This document shows, piece after piece, positions 28,172 through 37,456 of a stretch of 64,000 nucleotides of DNA (the first letter of the stretch is position 1; every line of letters starts with the position of its first letter). The notes under the pieces are model-generated. The model saw only the letters and a list, made by a program, of their open reading frames with translations, did no database searches and was not told the DNA's origin. A program made the position numbers and the translations under genes. Source of the DNA: JANWKQ01 sp964624635. Lineage in GTDB: Bacteria; Bacteroidota; Bacteroidia; CAIKAF01. The DNA lies in the NCBI GenBank assembly GCA_964624635.1, contig CAZUXM010000008.1, positions 1-64,000 on the forward strand, written 5' to 3'.

Positions 28172-28975
28172 ATGAACAAGTCCCTGAGAAATTTAATAGG
28201 ATGTTTGCTGATAGGGGTTTTATTTTCCTCTTGTTCCAGTACCGTTTTCTTTACGGGAAGTAGCCAAACAGGGGTATTTTATAACCAGGTGGCTTTAAGA
28301 ACAGGGGGTGGTGGTACCGGTGGTTTCTCACCTTTCAAAAGAAAATATCGTCAAGGTCGTCAAATTGAACCGAATGATGTGTTCCATACTATTGGTGTTT
28401 CGTTTATGCCTGGAGTAAATGGCGTTGGCGGATATAATGCTGAAGGGTTTCAACAAAAATTTTCATTCGGATATCCAACCATTGGATTTCACTATACACC
28501 AAGATTTAACTTAGCTACTTGGGGTAGATATAAAGGATCGTTTGCATTAGAAGTACCAATGCATTTTGGTGTTAGTATTGGAAGAGATTTTGTAGGTAAC
28601 TATCCAAATATTATTGTAGCTAACCGTATGGTTAAAGAATCAACTAACTTTACTGCTGAAATTCCATTGGTGTTTACGTTAAATTTTGGTCATAATGCTA
28701 CCAAAAAATCATATCAGGATTTTGGAGGATTCGCAGGGTTAGGATATTCATTTGCTTATTTACCTACCGGAAGAACCGGAATTTATAATCCACCTTCACC
28801 AACTGAGTCGGTTTCTTATAATTTACCTATAGGTCATGGTCCACATATTCGTGGTGGTTTCCGTTTCCGTACCGGAACTCTTTCATGGCAGGTGTATGGC
28901 AGCTTTATGTACAATATATACGCCCCTAGTCACCTAGGAGCAGTTGGTATTGGCTTGACCATTGGTCGTTGGTAG
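28172..28975 (+). CDS. Outer-membrane-type lipoprotein of unknown function
   Basis: The 267-residue protein has a lipobox (LIGVLFSSC, Cys21). The mature part is Gly- and aromatic-rich with alternating polar/hydrophobic stretches (FGYPTIGFHYTPRFNLATWG, SFALEVPMHFGVSIGRDF, GGFAGLGYSFAYLP) and ends GAVGIGLTIGRW, as in small outer-membrane beta-barrels. No family is recognised. A lipidated barrel is unusual, so the Cys may be incidental. It is flanked by intergenic repeats and no obvious partner. Confidence 0.7.
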   Translation: MNKSLRNLIGCLLIGVLFSSCSSTVFFTGSSQTGVFYNQVALRTGGGGTGGFSPFKRKYRQGRQIEPNDVFHTIGVSFMPGVNGVGGYNAEGFQQKFSFGYPTIGFHYTPRFNLATWGRYKGSFALEVPMHFGVSIGRDFVGNYPNIIVANRMVKESTNFTAEIPLVFTLNFGHNATKKSYQDFGGFAGLGYSFAYLPTGRTGIYNPPSPTESVSYNLPIGHGPHIRGGFRFRTGTLSWQVYGSFMYNIYAPSHLGAVGIGLTIGRW

Positions 28976-29019
28976 TCTTCGACAAGCTCAGACTGACAAC
29001 GACAAGCTCAGGTCTGGCA
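28976..29019. repeat. Short direct repeat of the GACAAGCTCAG type
   Basis: CGACAAGCTCAG occurs at 28980-28991 and again at 29000-29011, immediately after the lipoprotein gene. A related inverted form (GAGCTTGTCGAACACTT) lies at 15010. This type of intergenic repeat is known widely in bacterial genomes. Confidence 0.55.
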
Positions 29020-29078
29020 TCTCATCAGCTTACTGTAAAAGGTCATCTATCTAACTTCAACAAGATTTCCAAATTCCC

Positions 29079-29086
29079 TATCTTTG
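29079..29086 (+). promoter_or_regulatory. -7 box for the ABC-F gene
   Basis: TATCTTTG, 23 bases before the ATG at 29110, is a perfect TAnnTTTG match. A weak TTC-type element lies about 20 bases upstream. Confidence 0.5.
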
Positions 29087-29109
29087 CACCCGAATTTCAA
29101 TAAGTAGCA

Positions 29110-31044
29110 ATGATTAGTTTATCAGGAGTCAATTTATTTTTTGGGGCAGATCCATTATTTGAAGAGGTATCATTTCTTATTAATCGCAATGATAGAATAG
29201 GTTTGGCGGGGCGTAATGGGGCCGGGAAATCTACTCTTCTAAAAATTATCAAAGGATACATTCAACCCACCGGTGGGCAGGTATCTATCCCTCGTGATGC
29301 TACTATTGGATATTTACCCCAGGAGTTTCATCATACTTCTCAATTAAGTATCCTGGAGGAAACACAAAAAGCATTTGAGCAAGTAATTATTTTACAACAT
29401 AAAATTGAGGAGATTAATATTCAGTTAGGTACCCGCGATGATTATGAAAGTGATTCGTATATGGACCTGATTACTCAACTTAACGAAACGGAAGATAGGT
29501 TTAGGATTTTGGGTGGATATGAAATGGAAGAAAAAACTGAGAAGATTTTAAAAGGATTAGGATTTACTCAGGAAGATCTTTCACGTAGCATGAGTGAATT
29601 TAGCGGAGGGTGGCAAATGCGTGTTGAATTAGCAAAAATATTATTGCAACAACCTGATTTGGTTTTGCTGGATGAGCCTACCAATCACTTGGATATTGAA
29701 TCTATTATGTGGTTGGAAGAATTTTTGATGGACTACCCCGGTGCTATTATGATGATTAGCCACGATAAAACATTTTTGGATAAGATTACCAATCGTACAA
29801 TCGAAATTACCAATGGAAGTATCCAGGATTATAAAGCGAATTATTCAAAGTATTTGATTCTTCGTAAAGAAAGAAGAGAAAAGCTGGAGAATGCTAAAAA
29901 AAATCAGGATCAGCAGATAGCTCAAATGGAACGAAACATTGAAAAGTTCCGTGCTAAAGCAAGCAAGGCAAGTTTTGCTCAAAGTTTAATTAAGAAGTTA
30001 GATAAGATTGAACGAATTGAAATGGATGTGGAAGATGTTTCATCTATCAATATCCGTTTTCTTGATCCTCCGCGTAGTGGTAAAGTAGTTGTTACTGCAG
30101 AAAATGTAAGTAAGAATTATGGTGACAAAGAAGTAATTAAACCTATGACATTTACCGTAGATGCAGGTGAAAAAATTGCATTTGTTGGTAAAAACGGAAT
30201 GGGTAAAACTACCTTATCAAGAATGATTGCAGGAGATCTGGAATGTTCGGGTCAGATACAATTAGGACATAATGTAGCTCTTGGATATTTTGCACAGCAT
30301 CAAACGAACCGATTAGATAGTGAAAATACAATTTTAAAAGAATTAGAAAATGCGGCATATAGTTCAGATAGTTTTACAAAAGTAAGAACCATATTAGGTG
30401 CATTTTTATTTAGTGGTGAAGATGTTGAGAAAAAAATTAAAGTATTGTCAGGAGGAGAAAAGTCAAGAGTGTCGATGGCAAAGCTTTTATTAGAACCTAT
30501 CAATTTTTTAATTCTCGATGAGCCAACCAATCACCTGGATATCGTTTCAAAAGAAGTATTGAAAAATGCGATAAAGAATTTTGATGGTACGGTGATTATT
30601 GTTAGTCACGATAGAGATTTTTTACAAGGGCTCACTACCAAAATTTATGAATTTACGCCGGTAGGCATCAGAGAACACTTGTGTGATATTAATGAATTCC
30701 TTTCCAAGAAAAATGCTACTTCTTTTAGAGAAATTGAAATCAACAAAAAACAAAAACCTAAAGAAGAAAAGAAGTCTGAGAACAAACAAAACTTTGAACA
30801 AAAGAAACAAGACGATAAAGAGGTTCGCAGAGTTAAAAATGCATTAAGTACTACAGAGAAACGTATTGAAGATTTGGAGTCGGAAATAAAAACCATGGAC
30901 GAACAATTACATGATCCGGTCACTTATCAAAAAGTATCTAATGATAAATCATTCTTTAGTAAATACGATCAACTTAAAGCAGAATTAGATTCAGAAATGA
31001 CCCGTTGGGAAGGCTTGCAGGTAGAATTAGAAAAAATGTTGTAG
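29110..31044 (+). CDS. ABC-F family ATP-binding protein (translation factor type)
   Basis: The 644-residue protein has two ABC domains and no membrane helices. Domain 1 shows GRNGAGKST, the signature SEFSGGWQMR and LLDEPTNHLD; domain 2 shows GKNGMGKTT, VLSGGEKSR and LDEPTNHLD. A charged linker (about 245-300) separates them, and the C-terminal 100 residues (from about FREIEINKKQKPKEEKK) are a coiled coil. ABC-F proteins bind the ribosomal E-site and relieve stalled translation; the C-terminal extension is closest to the Uup type. It ends at a bidirectional palindromic terminator. Confidence 0.93.
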   Translation: MISLSGVNLFFGADPLFEEVSFLINRNDRIGLAGRNGAGKSTLLKIIKGYIQPTGGQVSIPRDATIGYLPQEFHHTSQLSILEETQKAFEQVIILQHKIEEINIQLGTRDDYESDSYMDLITQLNETEDRFRILGGYEMEEKTEKILKGLGFTQEDLSRSMSEFSGGWQMRVELAKILLQQPDLVLLDEPTNHLDIESIMWLEEFLMDYPGAIMMISHDKTFLDKITNRTIEITNGSIQDYKANYSKYLILRKERREKLENAKKNQDQQIAQMERNIEKFRAKASKASFAQSLIKKLDKIERIEMDVEDVSSINIRFLDPPRSGKVVVTAENVSKNYGDKEVIKPMTFTVDAGEKIAFVGKNGMGKTTLSRMIAGDLECSGQIQLGHNVALGYFAQHQTNRLDSENTILKELENAAYSSDSFTKVRTILGAFLFSGEDVEKKIKVLSGGEKSRVSMAKLLLEPINFLILDEPTNHLDIVSKEVLKNAIKNFDGTVIIVSHDRDFLQGLTTKIYEFTPVGIREHLCDINEFLSKKNATSFREIEINKKQKPKEEKKSENKQNFEQKKQDDKEVRRVKNALSTTEKRIEDLESEIKTMDEQLHDPVTYQKVSNDKSFFSKYDQLKAELDSEMTRWEGLQVELEKML

Positions 31045-31060
31045 TTAATACTGAAGCTAA

Positions 31061-31111
31061 AAGACCGAAGACGGAAGTTAAATTACTTATATAACTTCTA
31101 TTTTCGGTCTT
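31061..31111. terminator. Bidirectional palindromic terminator
   Basis: A 20-bp imperfect stem (31061-31080 with 31092-31111, three mismatches) with an 11-base AT-rich loop lies between the convergent ABC-F and S8 protease genes. The arms carry AAGACCGAA and TTCGGTCTT. Confidence 0.7.
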
Positions 31112-31127
31112 CTTGCATCAAGTGTTC

Positions 31128-33235
31128 TTAATGCTTAACTATCTTTTTGGTAATCGATTGATTGCCATATTCTACTTTAATCATGTACACACCGTTTGAT
31201 AAAGTAGTTAAATCAAGTGTTTGTAATGATTGGTTCATTTTAGTACTAATCACTATTCTTCCTGAAAGATCTAATAGTTTAATATTTGCTTTTACTAAAG
31301 TGCCCGCATCAATAATTAATTTATCAGTGGCAGGATTTGGATAGATAGAGAAAGTAATTTCTGTTTCATCTAACGATAAGGTTGATACAACAGCGTTGGA
31401 TGCAGAAGATGAACAACCATTGGCATCAGTATATATACAAGTATACGAACCGCCTTGAGTTGGAGTATAAGTATCAGCAGTAGCACCACCAATAGGATTA
31501 CCGTTTAAATACCATTGATTTCCAGCACCTGTATACGATGATTCTAATGTTCCTGCATTATCAATGATGGTTGGAGCTGCAGGATTAGTATTCACTGTAA
31601 TATAATTTGTAAATAAAATAGTATCGGCGCCGCTTCCGTTGGTAGCTATTAATTGAGCATTGTAAGTTCCTGCCGCATTATAAGTTACGGAAGGGTTTTG
31701 TACCGTTGATGAAGAAGGTGTTCCACCCGGAAAACTCCATGCCCATGAAACAGGACTGTTAGTACTTGCGTCAGTATAATTAATGGTAGTACCCGGACAA
31801 ATATTTTGATCATTCACACTAAACGCTGCGGTAGGAGGTAGACCTGCACAATTATAAGTTTGTACACGTATGATTCCTTTATTCAAATTTAATCTTCCTC
31901 TACTGGATGTGGTAGTTGCCATTGAAGAAATAGAATCTACTCCGGTTAACAACCATGTTCTCATTTGTAAGGCCAATGGGCCGGGAGTAGCTTTGTAGTC
32001 TTGAATAAATTCTTGACATGCGGCTGCATAATAAAGACCAATCGCGCCGGCAACATGTGGTGTAGCCATAGAGGTTCCTGTTAATGCAGAATAAGTTCCA
32101 CCTGAGTATGTGCTGTATACATCAGTTCCCGGTGCTCCAATATCCATATTAATTGGTCCGTAACCGCAACTTGAATTCCTTGCATCTGTTCTAGTTGTAT
32201 TCGTTACAGCTACCATATAGTTACTAGGGCATGTAGTTGGAATGTCGCCCATTACATCGATGTTAGTATTATTNNNNNNNNNNCACCTGCACTAAGTATA
32301 CCCAATACTCCCATAGTATCATACATGGCACACCAGATAGGGTAACTAGAAGGAAACGCATTGTCTACACCGAATGAGTTACTCGTAGCTACAATAAATG
32401 CACCTTCAGCACCATTGGTGTTGTTATAAAGTTCACGCATTACTGAAACATAAGAGTAAGCATTTACTACTACAGATTCAGTTCCTGATGATCCAGCAAC
32501 CGGTAGAATTTTTACGTTCCAGTTAACTCCTGCAACTCCTATTGAATTATTTCCTCTGGCCCCAACAATACCTGCGCAATGTGTACCATGACCATTGCTG
32601 GGTACAGTACCATCATTGTTATATGAATCCCAACCGTTTTTATCATCTACATATCCGTTGCCATCATCATCCACACCATTGGTTCCATTAATTTCGGCCC
32701 AATTACGAAAAATATTAGCGGTTAAATCAGGATGTGAAATTTGGCATCCACCATCTACCACAGCAACAACAATAGTATCTCCATCCGCAGTAACCCCTCC
32801 GGTTGTAGTGTTCCATGCTTCAGGAGCATCCACATCAGCATCTGCGGTTCCACCACCACCACCGGTATTATTCATGTTCCATTGGTCAGAAGCATAATTA
32901 GCATCATTGGGTACAAGTCTTTCCTGTACATAATGATTTAACTGTGCAATAGCCACTTGATCCATGGTGAAAATATCTTTTACCAAACGTTTTGTGTCTC
33001 CCAGAATAGCATCATGTTCCAATAAATAAATGCGATATCTTTTCGAAAGCTCTTGCTTCATCCTATACTGGCCGGCATACCCATCGTTATTTAAATCAGT
33101 AATTAATTGATCAATCGTGTGTCCCGGTTTTAACATCACCATAATTTCATTGGGCACGTAATTCTCTTGTGCAGAAAGATGGAGAGTTGTGAAAAAAACT
33201 ATAGCCGCAGTTAATGAGTAAATGATTCTTTTCAT
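31128..33235 (-). CDS. Secreted S8 protease with PKD domain and T9SS sorting signal (spans assembly gap)
   Basis: The signal peptide ends LHLSAQ, and an inhibitor-I9-like propeptide region follows (VPNEIMVMLKPGH). The catalytic Asp is in VVAVVDGGCQ, the His in GHGTHCAGIVG and the Ser in LTGTSMATPHVAG. DDDGNGYVDDKNGWDSY matches a calcium-type loop shared with the other S8 protease of the window. A PKD domain (about 140 residues before the end) and a T9SS sorting domain (FSIYPNPATDKL, ending SITKKIVKH) follow. A 10-N gap splits the gene; the reading before the gap (GILSAG) and after it (NNTNIDVMGDIP) fits a family stretch with about 8 missing bases, so one intact gene is expected. Confidence 0.9.
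32274..32283. other. Assembly gap (10 N) inside the S8 protease gene
   Basis: Ten N separate two in-register halves of the protease. The frame is restored if the missing length is 2 modulo 3, for example 8 bases; ten is a placeholder. Confidence 0.95.
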
Positions 33236-33264
33236 GAGAAAGTATGTAATTTATTTTGATGTTT

Positions 33265-34278
33265 TTATTCTAATACTAATTCTGGAACTTTTCTAGGTTC
33301 ATATTTAGCAGCCATTTCAGCTATTGCTTTTATATGTGGAGGTGTAGTTCCACAACATCCACCTACCATATTTAAAAATCCACTTTTACAAAACTCTTCT
33401 ACCAATGCTGCCATTTCTTCGGGTGTTTGATCATATTGACCAAACTCATTAGGTAATCCGGCATTGGGATAACAGGATACACTTACCCAGGCTTTATTAG
33501 ACAATTCCTCAATATAAGGACGCATATCTTTTGCTCCTAATGCACAATTTAATCCAATGGAAACAAGATTTGAATGGGATACTGAATTCCAAAATGCTTC
33601 AGTAGTTTGTCCACTTAATGTTCGTCCACTGGCATCAGTAATGGTACCACTTACCATGATAGGAATATCTAAATTATTTTCTGATAAATATTCATCTATA
33701 GCAAATAGAGCTGCTTTGGCATTTAAGGTATCAAAAATAGTTTCTACCAATAGAATATCAACCCCGCCATCAATTAATCCTTTGGTTTGTTCTTTATAAG
33801 CAGCAACCAATTCATCAAAACTAATTCCTCTGAATCCAGGATCATTTACATCCGGACTTAACGAAGCCGTTTTGTTGGTAGGACCTAAAGCACCGGCAAC
33901 AAACCGTGGTCTTGAATTATTGGTGGCCATAAACTCTTTTACGGCTTCTTTGGCAATTTTTGCTGATTCATAATTTAATTCATAGGCTAAACTTTCCATT
34001 TTATAATCAGCCATCGAAATAGAAGTAGCACTGAATGTATTGGTTTCAATAATATCAGCACCTGCCGCTAGATATTCTTTATGAATTTCTTTAATAATAT
34101 TGGGTTGGGTAATGCTTAAAAGGTCGTTGTTTCCTTTTAACGGATGCTCATAATTGGCAAAACGGGAACCTCTGTAGTCGTTTTCTTCCAGCTTATATCG
34201 TTGAATCATGGTCCCCATAGCACCATCAATAATCATGATTCGTTGATTAAGAAGGGCTTTAAAGTCATTTTTGGTCAT
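33265..34278 (-). CDS. metH: Methionine synthase, homocysteine-methyltransferase half (split MetH)
   Basis: The start at 34278 gives MTKNDFKALLNQRIMIIDGAMGTMIQ, 337 residues. The Zn ligands are present in GLNCALG and GGCCGTTPPHI. FVAGALGPTNKTASLSPDVN and ETIFDTLNAKAALFA are family signatures. Only the N-terminal module of cobalamin-dependent methionine synthase is encoded; the folate, cobalamin and reactivation modules are absent and not next to it (the adjoining gene is a protease). Split MetH is common in Bacteroidota. A -7 box (34282-34289) lies almost at the start codon. Confidence 0.9.
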   Translation of the reverse strand: MTKNDFKALLNQRIMIIDGAMGTMIQRYKLEENDYRGSRFANYEHPLKGNNDLLSITQPNIIKEIHKEYLAAGADIIETNTFSATSISMADYKMESLAYELNYESAKIAKEAVKEFMATNNSRPRFVAGALGPTNKTASLSPDVNDPGFRGISFDELVAAYKEQTKGLIDGGVDILLVETIFDTLNAKAALFAIDEYLSENNLDIPIMVSGTITDASGRTLSGQTTEAFWNSVSHSNLVSIGLNCALGAKDMRPYIEELSNKAWVSVSCYPNAGLPNEFGQYDQTPEEMAALVEEFCKSGFLNMVGGCCGTTPPHIKAIAEMAAKYEPRKVPELVLE

Positions 34279-34281
34279 ATA

Positions 34282-34289
34282 CAAATATA
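34282..34289 (-). promoter_or_regulatory. -7 box abutting the metH start codon
   Basis: TATATTTG on the minus strand ends 3 bases before the ATG at 34278, so a transcript from it would have almost no leader. This may be chance in AT-rich DNA. Confidence 0.3.
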
Positions 34290-34363
34290 CTAAAAATAGA
34301 TGAAGATACCATTTTGACTCCACTTACTTGGTGTCTGTAACTCATTGATTACAAATTTCTTCT

Positions 34364-34371
34364 TAATTTTG
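34364..34371 (+). promoter_or_regulatory. -7 box for the second DUF3817 gene
   Basis: TAATTTTG lies 17 bases before the ATG at 34389 and fits TAnnTTTG; TTG at 34345-34347 gives a short 16-base spacer. Confidence 0.4.
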
Positions 34372-34388
34372 GTGCAGATATAAAAACT

Positions 34389-34709
34389 ATGGCAGGAAAC
34401 CTATTTTCATCAGCACTTGGCAGATTTAGAGTAATCAGCTTTTTGGAAGGAATTTCATTTATCCTTCTTCTAGGGATAGCCACCCCATTAAAACACTTTG
34501 GTAATATGCCTGAAGCTACCATGGTTCCCGGGATGATTCATGGGTTATTGTTTGTTATATATCTCATTGCACTTATTATGTCCGGTATTGAGATGAAATG
34601 GTCATTTAAGACCTATATTTTGCTGTTTTTAGCTTCTATTTTACCCTGCGGGTTTTTAATAGCAGAGTTCAAATTTTTAAAAAAGCAGGCTGAAATAACA
34701 TCTGCATAA
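34389..34709 (+). CDS. DUF3817 family small membrane protein (paralogue)
   Basis: The 106-residue protein has three membrane helices and the family core GRFRVISFLEGISFILLLGI, then GMIHGLLFVIYLI and GIEMKWSFKTY. It is a paralogue of the DUF3817 gene at 15620-15934, with the same helix order. It stands alone between the divergent metH gene and the OmpA cluster. Function unknown. Confidence 0.85.
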   Translation: MAGNLFSSALGRFRVISFLEGISFILLLGIATPLKHFGNMPEATMVPGMIHGLLFVIYLIALIMSGIEMKWSFKTYILLFLASILPCGFLIAEFKFLKKQAEITSA

Positions 34710-34891
34710 TTTTATTAGCATGGTGAGCTTAAATTTCTTGTAGCTCACTGTTTTTAGGTATTTTAGTAAAAAAGAAGGTTGTTTTTTACAACAAAATAAA
34801 CATTTCACTGTTTATAAGTAAGAATTAGCAAAGCCTTATCACACTAGTCATTGGGTAATTTTATCTAATTTTTAAAATAAACCATACAAGC

Positions 34892-36895
34892 GTGAAGACC
34901 AATCCGGCACATATTGTACTTCGCATCCTGATCGTATTCTTCGTCTTCTCGATGCCAATATCATATTCATATTCTCAAAATGTTGAGTTTACAAAAGACA
35001 ATATGAAAAATGATAAGAACTTAAAGAAGTTATATAACCAATATTACCTCAAAGGATTGGCTTTTTATGATTCGGATGATCCGTTATTCTCAGTAGCCAT
35101 TGATTATTTTCTGAAGGTATATGAGCAGCATACCAATAGTGCTTTATTAAATTACATGATTGCTGATTGTTATTTACATACTCAGGAAAAATTTAAAGCA
35201 TTAAAATTTATTCAAAAAGCGGTTGAATTAGATCCCAGTGTTGCTTATAATGTTGACTTTATTATGGGTGCTGCCTACCATCAGGAATTTGAAATGGATA
35301 AGGCGTTGTTTTATCTCAATAAATTCAGAGCTGCTTATAAAGCTTTTAATCAAGCGGATCCGGATAGTCTAAAAATGGTGGATCGATTAATTGAACAAGC
35401 CAACAATGGATTGGCTCAAATTGAAATGACAGATTATGAAATCAATAATCTGGGTAATAAAATCAATTCTCCTTTCAGCGAATATGTTCCATTGATTACG
35501 GCAGATAACAGATTCCTCATTTTTACAGCTCGTAAACCTAAAGAATCAGCCAGCCAGAAAACAAAAAAAATGACCCACTTCTATTATAGTTATAATGAAG
35601 ATATTTTTAAATCAGTATGGAAAGATGGACAATGGCAAAGTCCTGATAAATATGGTTTAGCTGTTAACAGCAATCAAAAACATGATGCATGTGTTAGTTT
35701 ATCTATTGATGGGCAAACCATTTTTACCTATCGTGGTGATAACAATGGAGACTTGTTTTACGAAACTATTGAAAATGGGAAATGGACTGCTTCCAAACCA
35801 ATGAATGGGGTGATCAATAGTCAATATAGAGAAACTCACGTCAGTTTAGCTTACGATGGAAAAACCGCTTATCTGGTTTCTGACAGACCCGGTGGTTTTG
35901 GTGGATTGGATATTTGGAAAGTAACTAAAACAGGAGATACTTGGGACGTAATCGAAAACTTAGGTCCTGAAGTAAATACTCCTTATAACGAAGATGGCGT
36001 TTTTATTCATCCGGATGGAACCACTATTTATTTCAGTAGCCAGGGACATAACAGTATGGGCGGTTACGATATTTTTGAAACGAATTATGAAGAAGGTAAA
36101 TGGTCAACACCAACGAATATGGGAAGACCTATTAACTCTGCAGATGATGATATTTATTTTGTATTAACTGCTGATGGAAAAAATGCGTATTTATCTTCTG
36201 CTAAACCTCAAGGATTGGGTATGCAGGATATTTACAATATTAATCCATTTGAGAAGAAAAAATTTAAAGACTTCCATTTGGTATTATTCAAAGGAATTGT
36301 AATTGATAAAGAAACCAAAGAAAAACTGAGCGCCAAAGTAGATATCGTTGATAACGAAAAAGGAACAAGTATTTTTTCGGCAAATGTTGATCCTGAATTA
36401 GGTTTTGTTTTGTCTCTTCCGGCAGGTAAAAATTATGGTATTGCAGTTGAAAGAGATGGGTACCTTTTTTACTCAGATAATTTTATAGTAGAAAAAAAAT
36501 CAGGGTACAGAGAATATGATAAAATTGTAGAGCTGGAAAAAGTTCACGTAGGAGCTGTCATCACTTTAAAAAATGTATTCTTTGATTTTGATAAATCTGA
36601 TTTGAAAAATGAATCAGTTACCGAGTTAAATCGTGTCATCAAACTACTCAATGATTATCCTGATATCAGAATACAATTAGAAGGTCATACCGATTCATAT
36701 GGTAGTGATGAGTACAACCAGGCGTTATCTGAAAGAAGGGTAATAGCTGTAAAAGATTTTTTAATTAGCAAAGGGGCTCCGGCGGCACGTATTGCAGGTG
36801 CCATTGGATTTGGCGAAATTAAACCTATTGACACCAATGAAACGGATGAAGGAAGAGCTAATAACCGACGTGTTGAATTGCGCATTGTAGAATAA
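34892..36895 (+). CDS. PorE-like TPR/PD40/CRD/OmpA envelope protein, copy 1
   Basis: The start is GTG at 34892, which alone gives a full signal peptide (VLRILIVFFVFSMPISYS). In order: TPR region (about 40-180), PD40 beta-propeller (VSDRPGGFGGLDIWKV, SSQGHNSMGGYDIFETN), a carboxypeptidase-regulatory-like fold (KGIVIDKETKEKLSAKVDIV) and an OmpA C-terminal peptidoglycan-binding domain (VFFDFDKSDLKNESVTELN, LEGHTDSYGSDEYNQALSE, NNRRVELRIVE). This order is that of PorE, which anchors the T9SS to peptidoglycan in Porphyromonas. Unlike PorE it has no lipobox. The NlpC/P60 gene starts 6 bases after the stop. Confidence 0.9.
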   Translation: MKTNPAHIVLRILIVFFVFSMPISYSYSQNVEFTKDNMKNDKNLKKLYNQYYLKGLAFYDSDDPLFSVAIDYFLKVYEQHTNSALLNYMIADCYLHTQEKFKALKFIQKAVELDPSVAYNVDFIMGAAYHQEFEMDKALFYLNKFRAAYKAFNQADPDSLKMVDRLIEQANNGLAQIEMTDYEINNLGNKINSPFSEYVPLITADNRFLIFTARKPKESASQKTKKMTHFYYSYNEDIFKSVWKDGQWQSPDKYGLAVNSNQKHDACVSLSIDGQTIFTYRGDNNGDLFYETIENGKWTASKPMNGVINSQYRETHVSLAYDGKTAYLVSDRPGGFGGLDIWKVTKTGDTWDVIENLGPEVNTPYNEDGVFIHPDGTTIYFSSQGHNSMGGYDIFETNYEEGKWSTPTNMGRPINSADDDIYFVLTADGKNAYLSSAKPQGLGMQDIYNINPFEKKKFKDFHLVLFKGIVIDKETKEKLSAKVDIVDNEKGTSIFSANVDPELGFVLSLPAGKNYGIAVERDGYLFYSDNFIVEKKSGYREYDKIVELEKVHVGAVITLKNVFFDFDKSDLKNESVTELNRVIKLLNDYPDIRIQLEGHTDSYGSDEYNQALSERRVIAVKDFLISKGAPAARIAGAIGFGEIKPIDTNETDEGRANNRRVELRIVE

Positions 36896-36901
36896 TATTG
36901 T

Positions 36902-37435
36902 TTGAAAAATAAAATTGTCATATGGCTTTTATTTATTAGTTCAACTTTTAGTTGTACGGTTTCTAAACATGCTGATAATGGCCATGTAAAAGGAAATGAT
37001 AAAAAGAGAAATTATTATGCCGAAAAATTAGGAATTCAACTCAATAAAGAATATGATGCCGCTTTATTAAAAGAAGTGATTGATTGGTTAGGAACTCCAT
37101 ATGTATATGGAGGAAAAGATAAAACCGGTACAGATTGTTCAGGCTTTGTATTACAAGTATATAAAGTAGTATATGGAATCAATACGGCTAGATCTGCTAA
37201 CGGAATTTATGAAGAATCTGTCAAAGTAAAAAGAGATAAACTAAAACAAGGTGAATTGGTTTTTTTTAAAATCAATACTGAAAAAATTGGACATGTCGGA
37301 ATATTTCTGCAAGATTCCTACTTTATTCATGCTTCTACCAGTAAAGGAGTAATGGTAAGTAGTCTTGATTTAGAATATTGGACAAAATATTTTGTGTCAG
37401 GAGGCAGATTAAGTATCAAGTCAACTTCTGATTAG
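36902..37435 (+). CDS. NlpC/P60 (C40) cell-wall peptidase, lipoprotein
   Basis: The 177-residue protein starts with TTG at 36902, since no ATG in frame would keep the signal. The lipobox gives Cys18 (FISSTFSC). The catalytic Cys79 is in GTDCSGFVLQ, His131 in KIGHVGIF and His143 in FIHASTSKG. It would cut gamma-D-Glu to diamino-acid or similar peptidoglycan bonds at the outer membrane. It lies 6 bases after one OmpA-family gene and 21 bases before another, so it belongs to one envelope operon. Confidence 0.92.
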   Translation: MKNKIVIWLLFISSTFSCTVSKHADNGHVKGNDKKRNYYAEKLGIQLNKEYDAALLKEVIDWLGTPYVYGGKDKTGTDCSGFVLQVYKVVYGINTARSANGIYEESVKVKRDKLKQGELVFFKINTEKIGHVGIFLQDSYFIHASTSKGVMVSSLDLEYWTKYFVSGGRLSIKSTSD

Positions 37436-37456
37436 TATTTATATACCCTAATAAAA

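Noticed and set aside
30645..30923. Phe/Ser/Cys-rich minus-strand ORF of 92 codons
   Set aside because: It is the antisense of the Lys/Glu-rich C-terminal coiled coil of the ABC-F protein.
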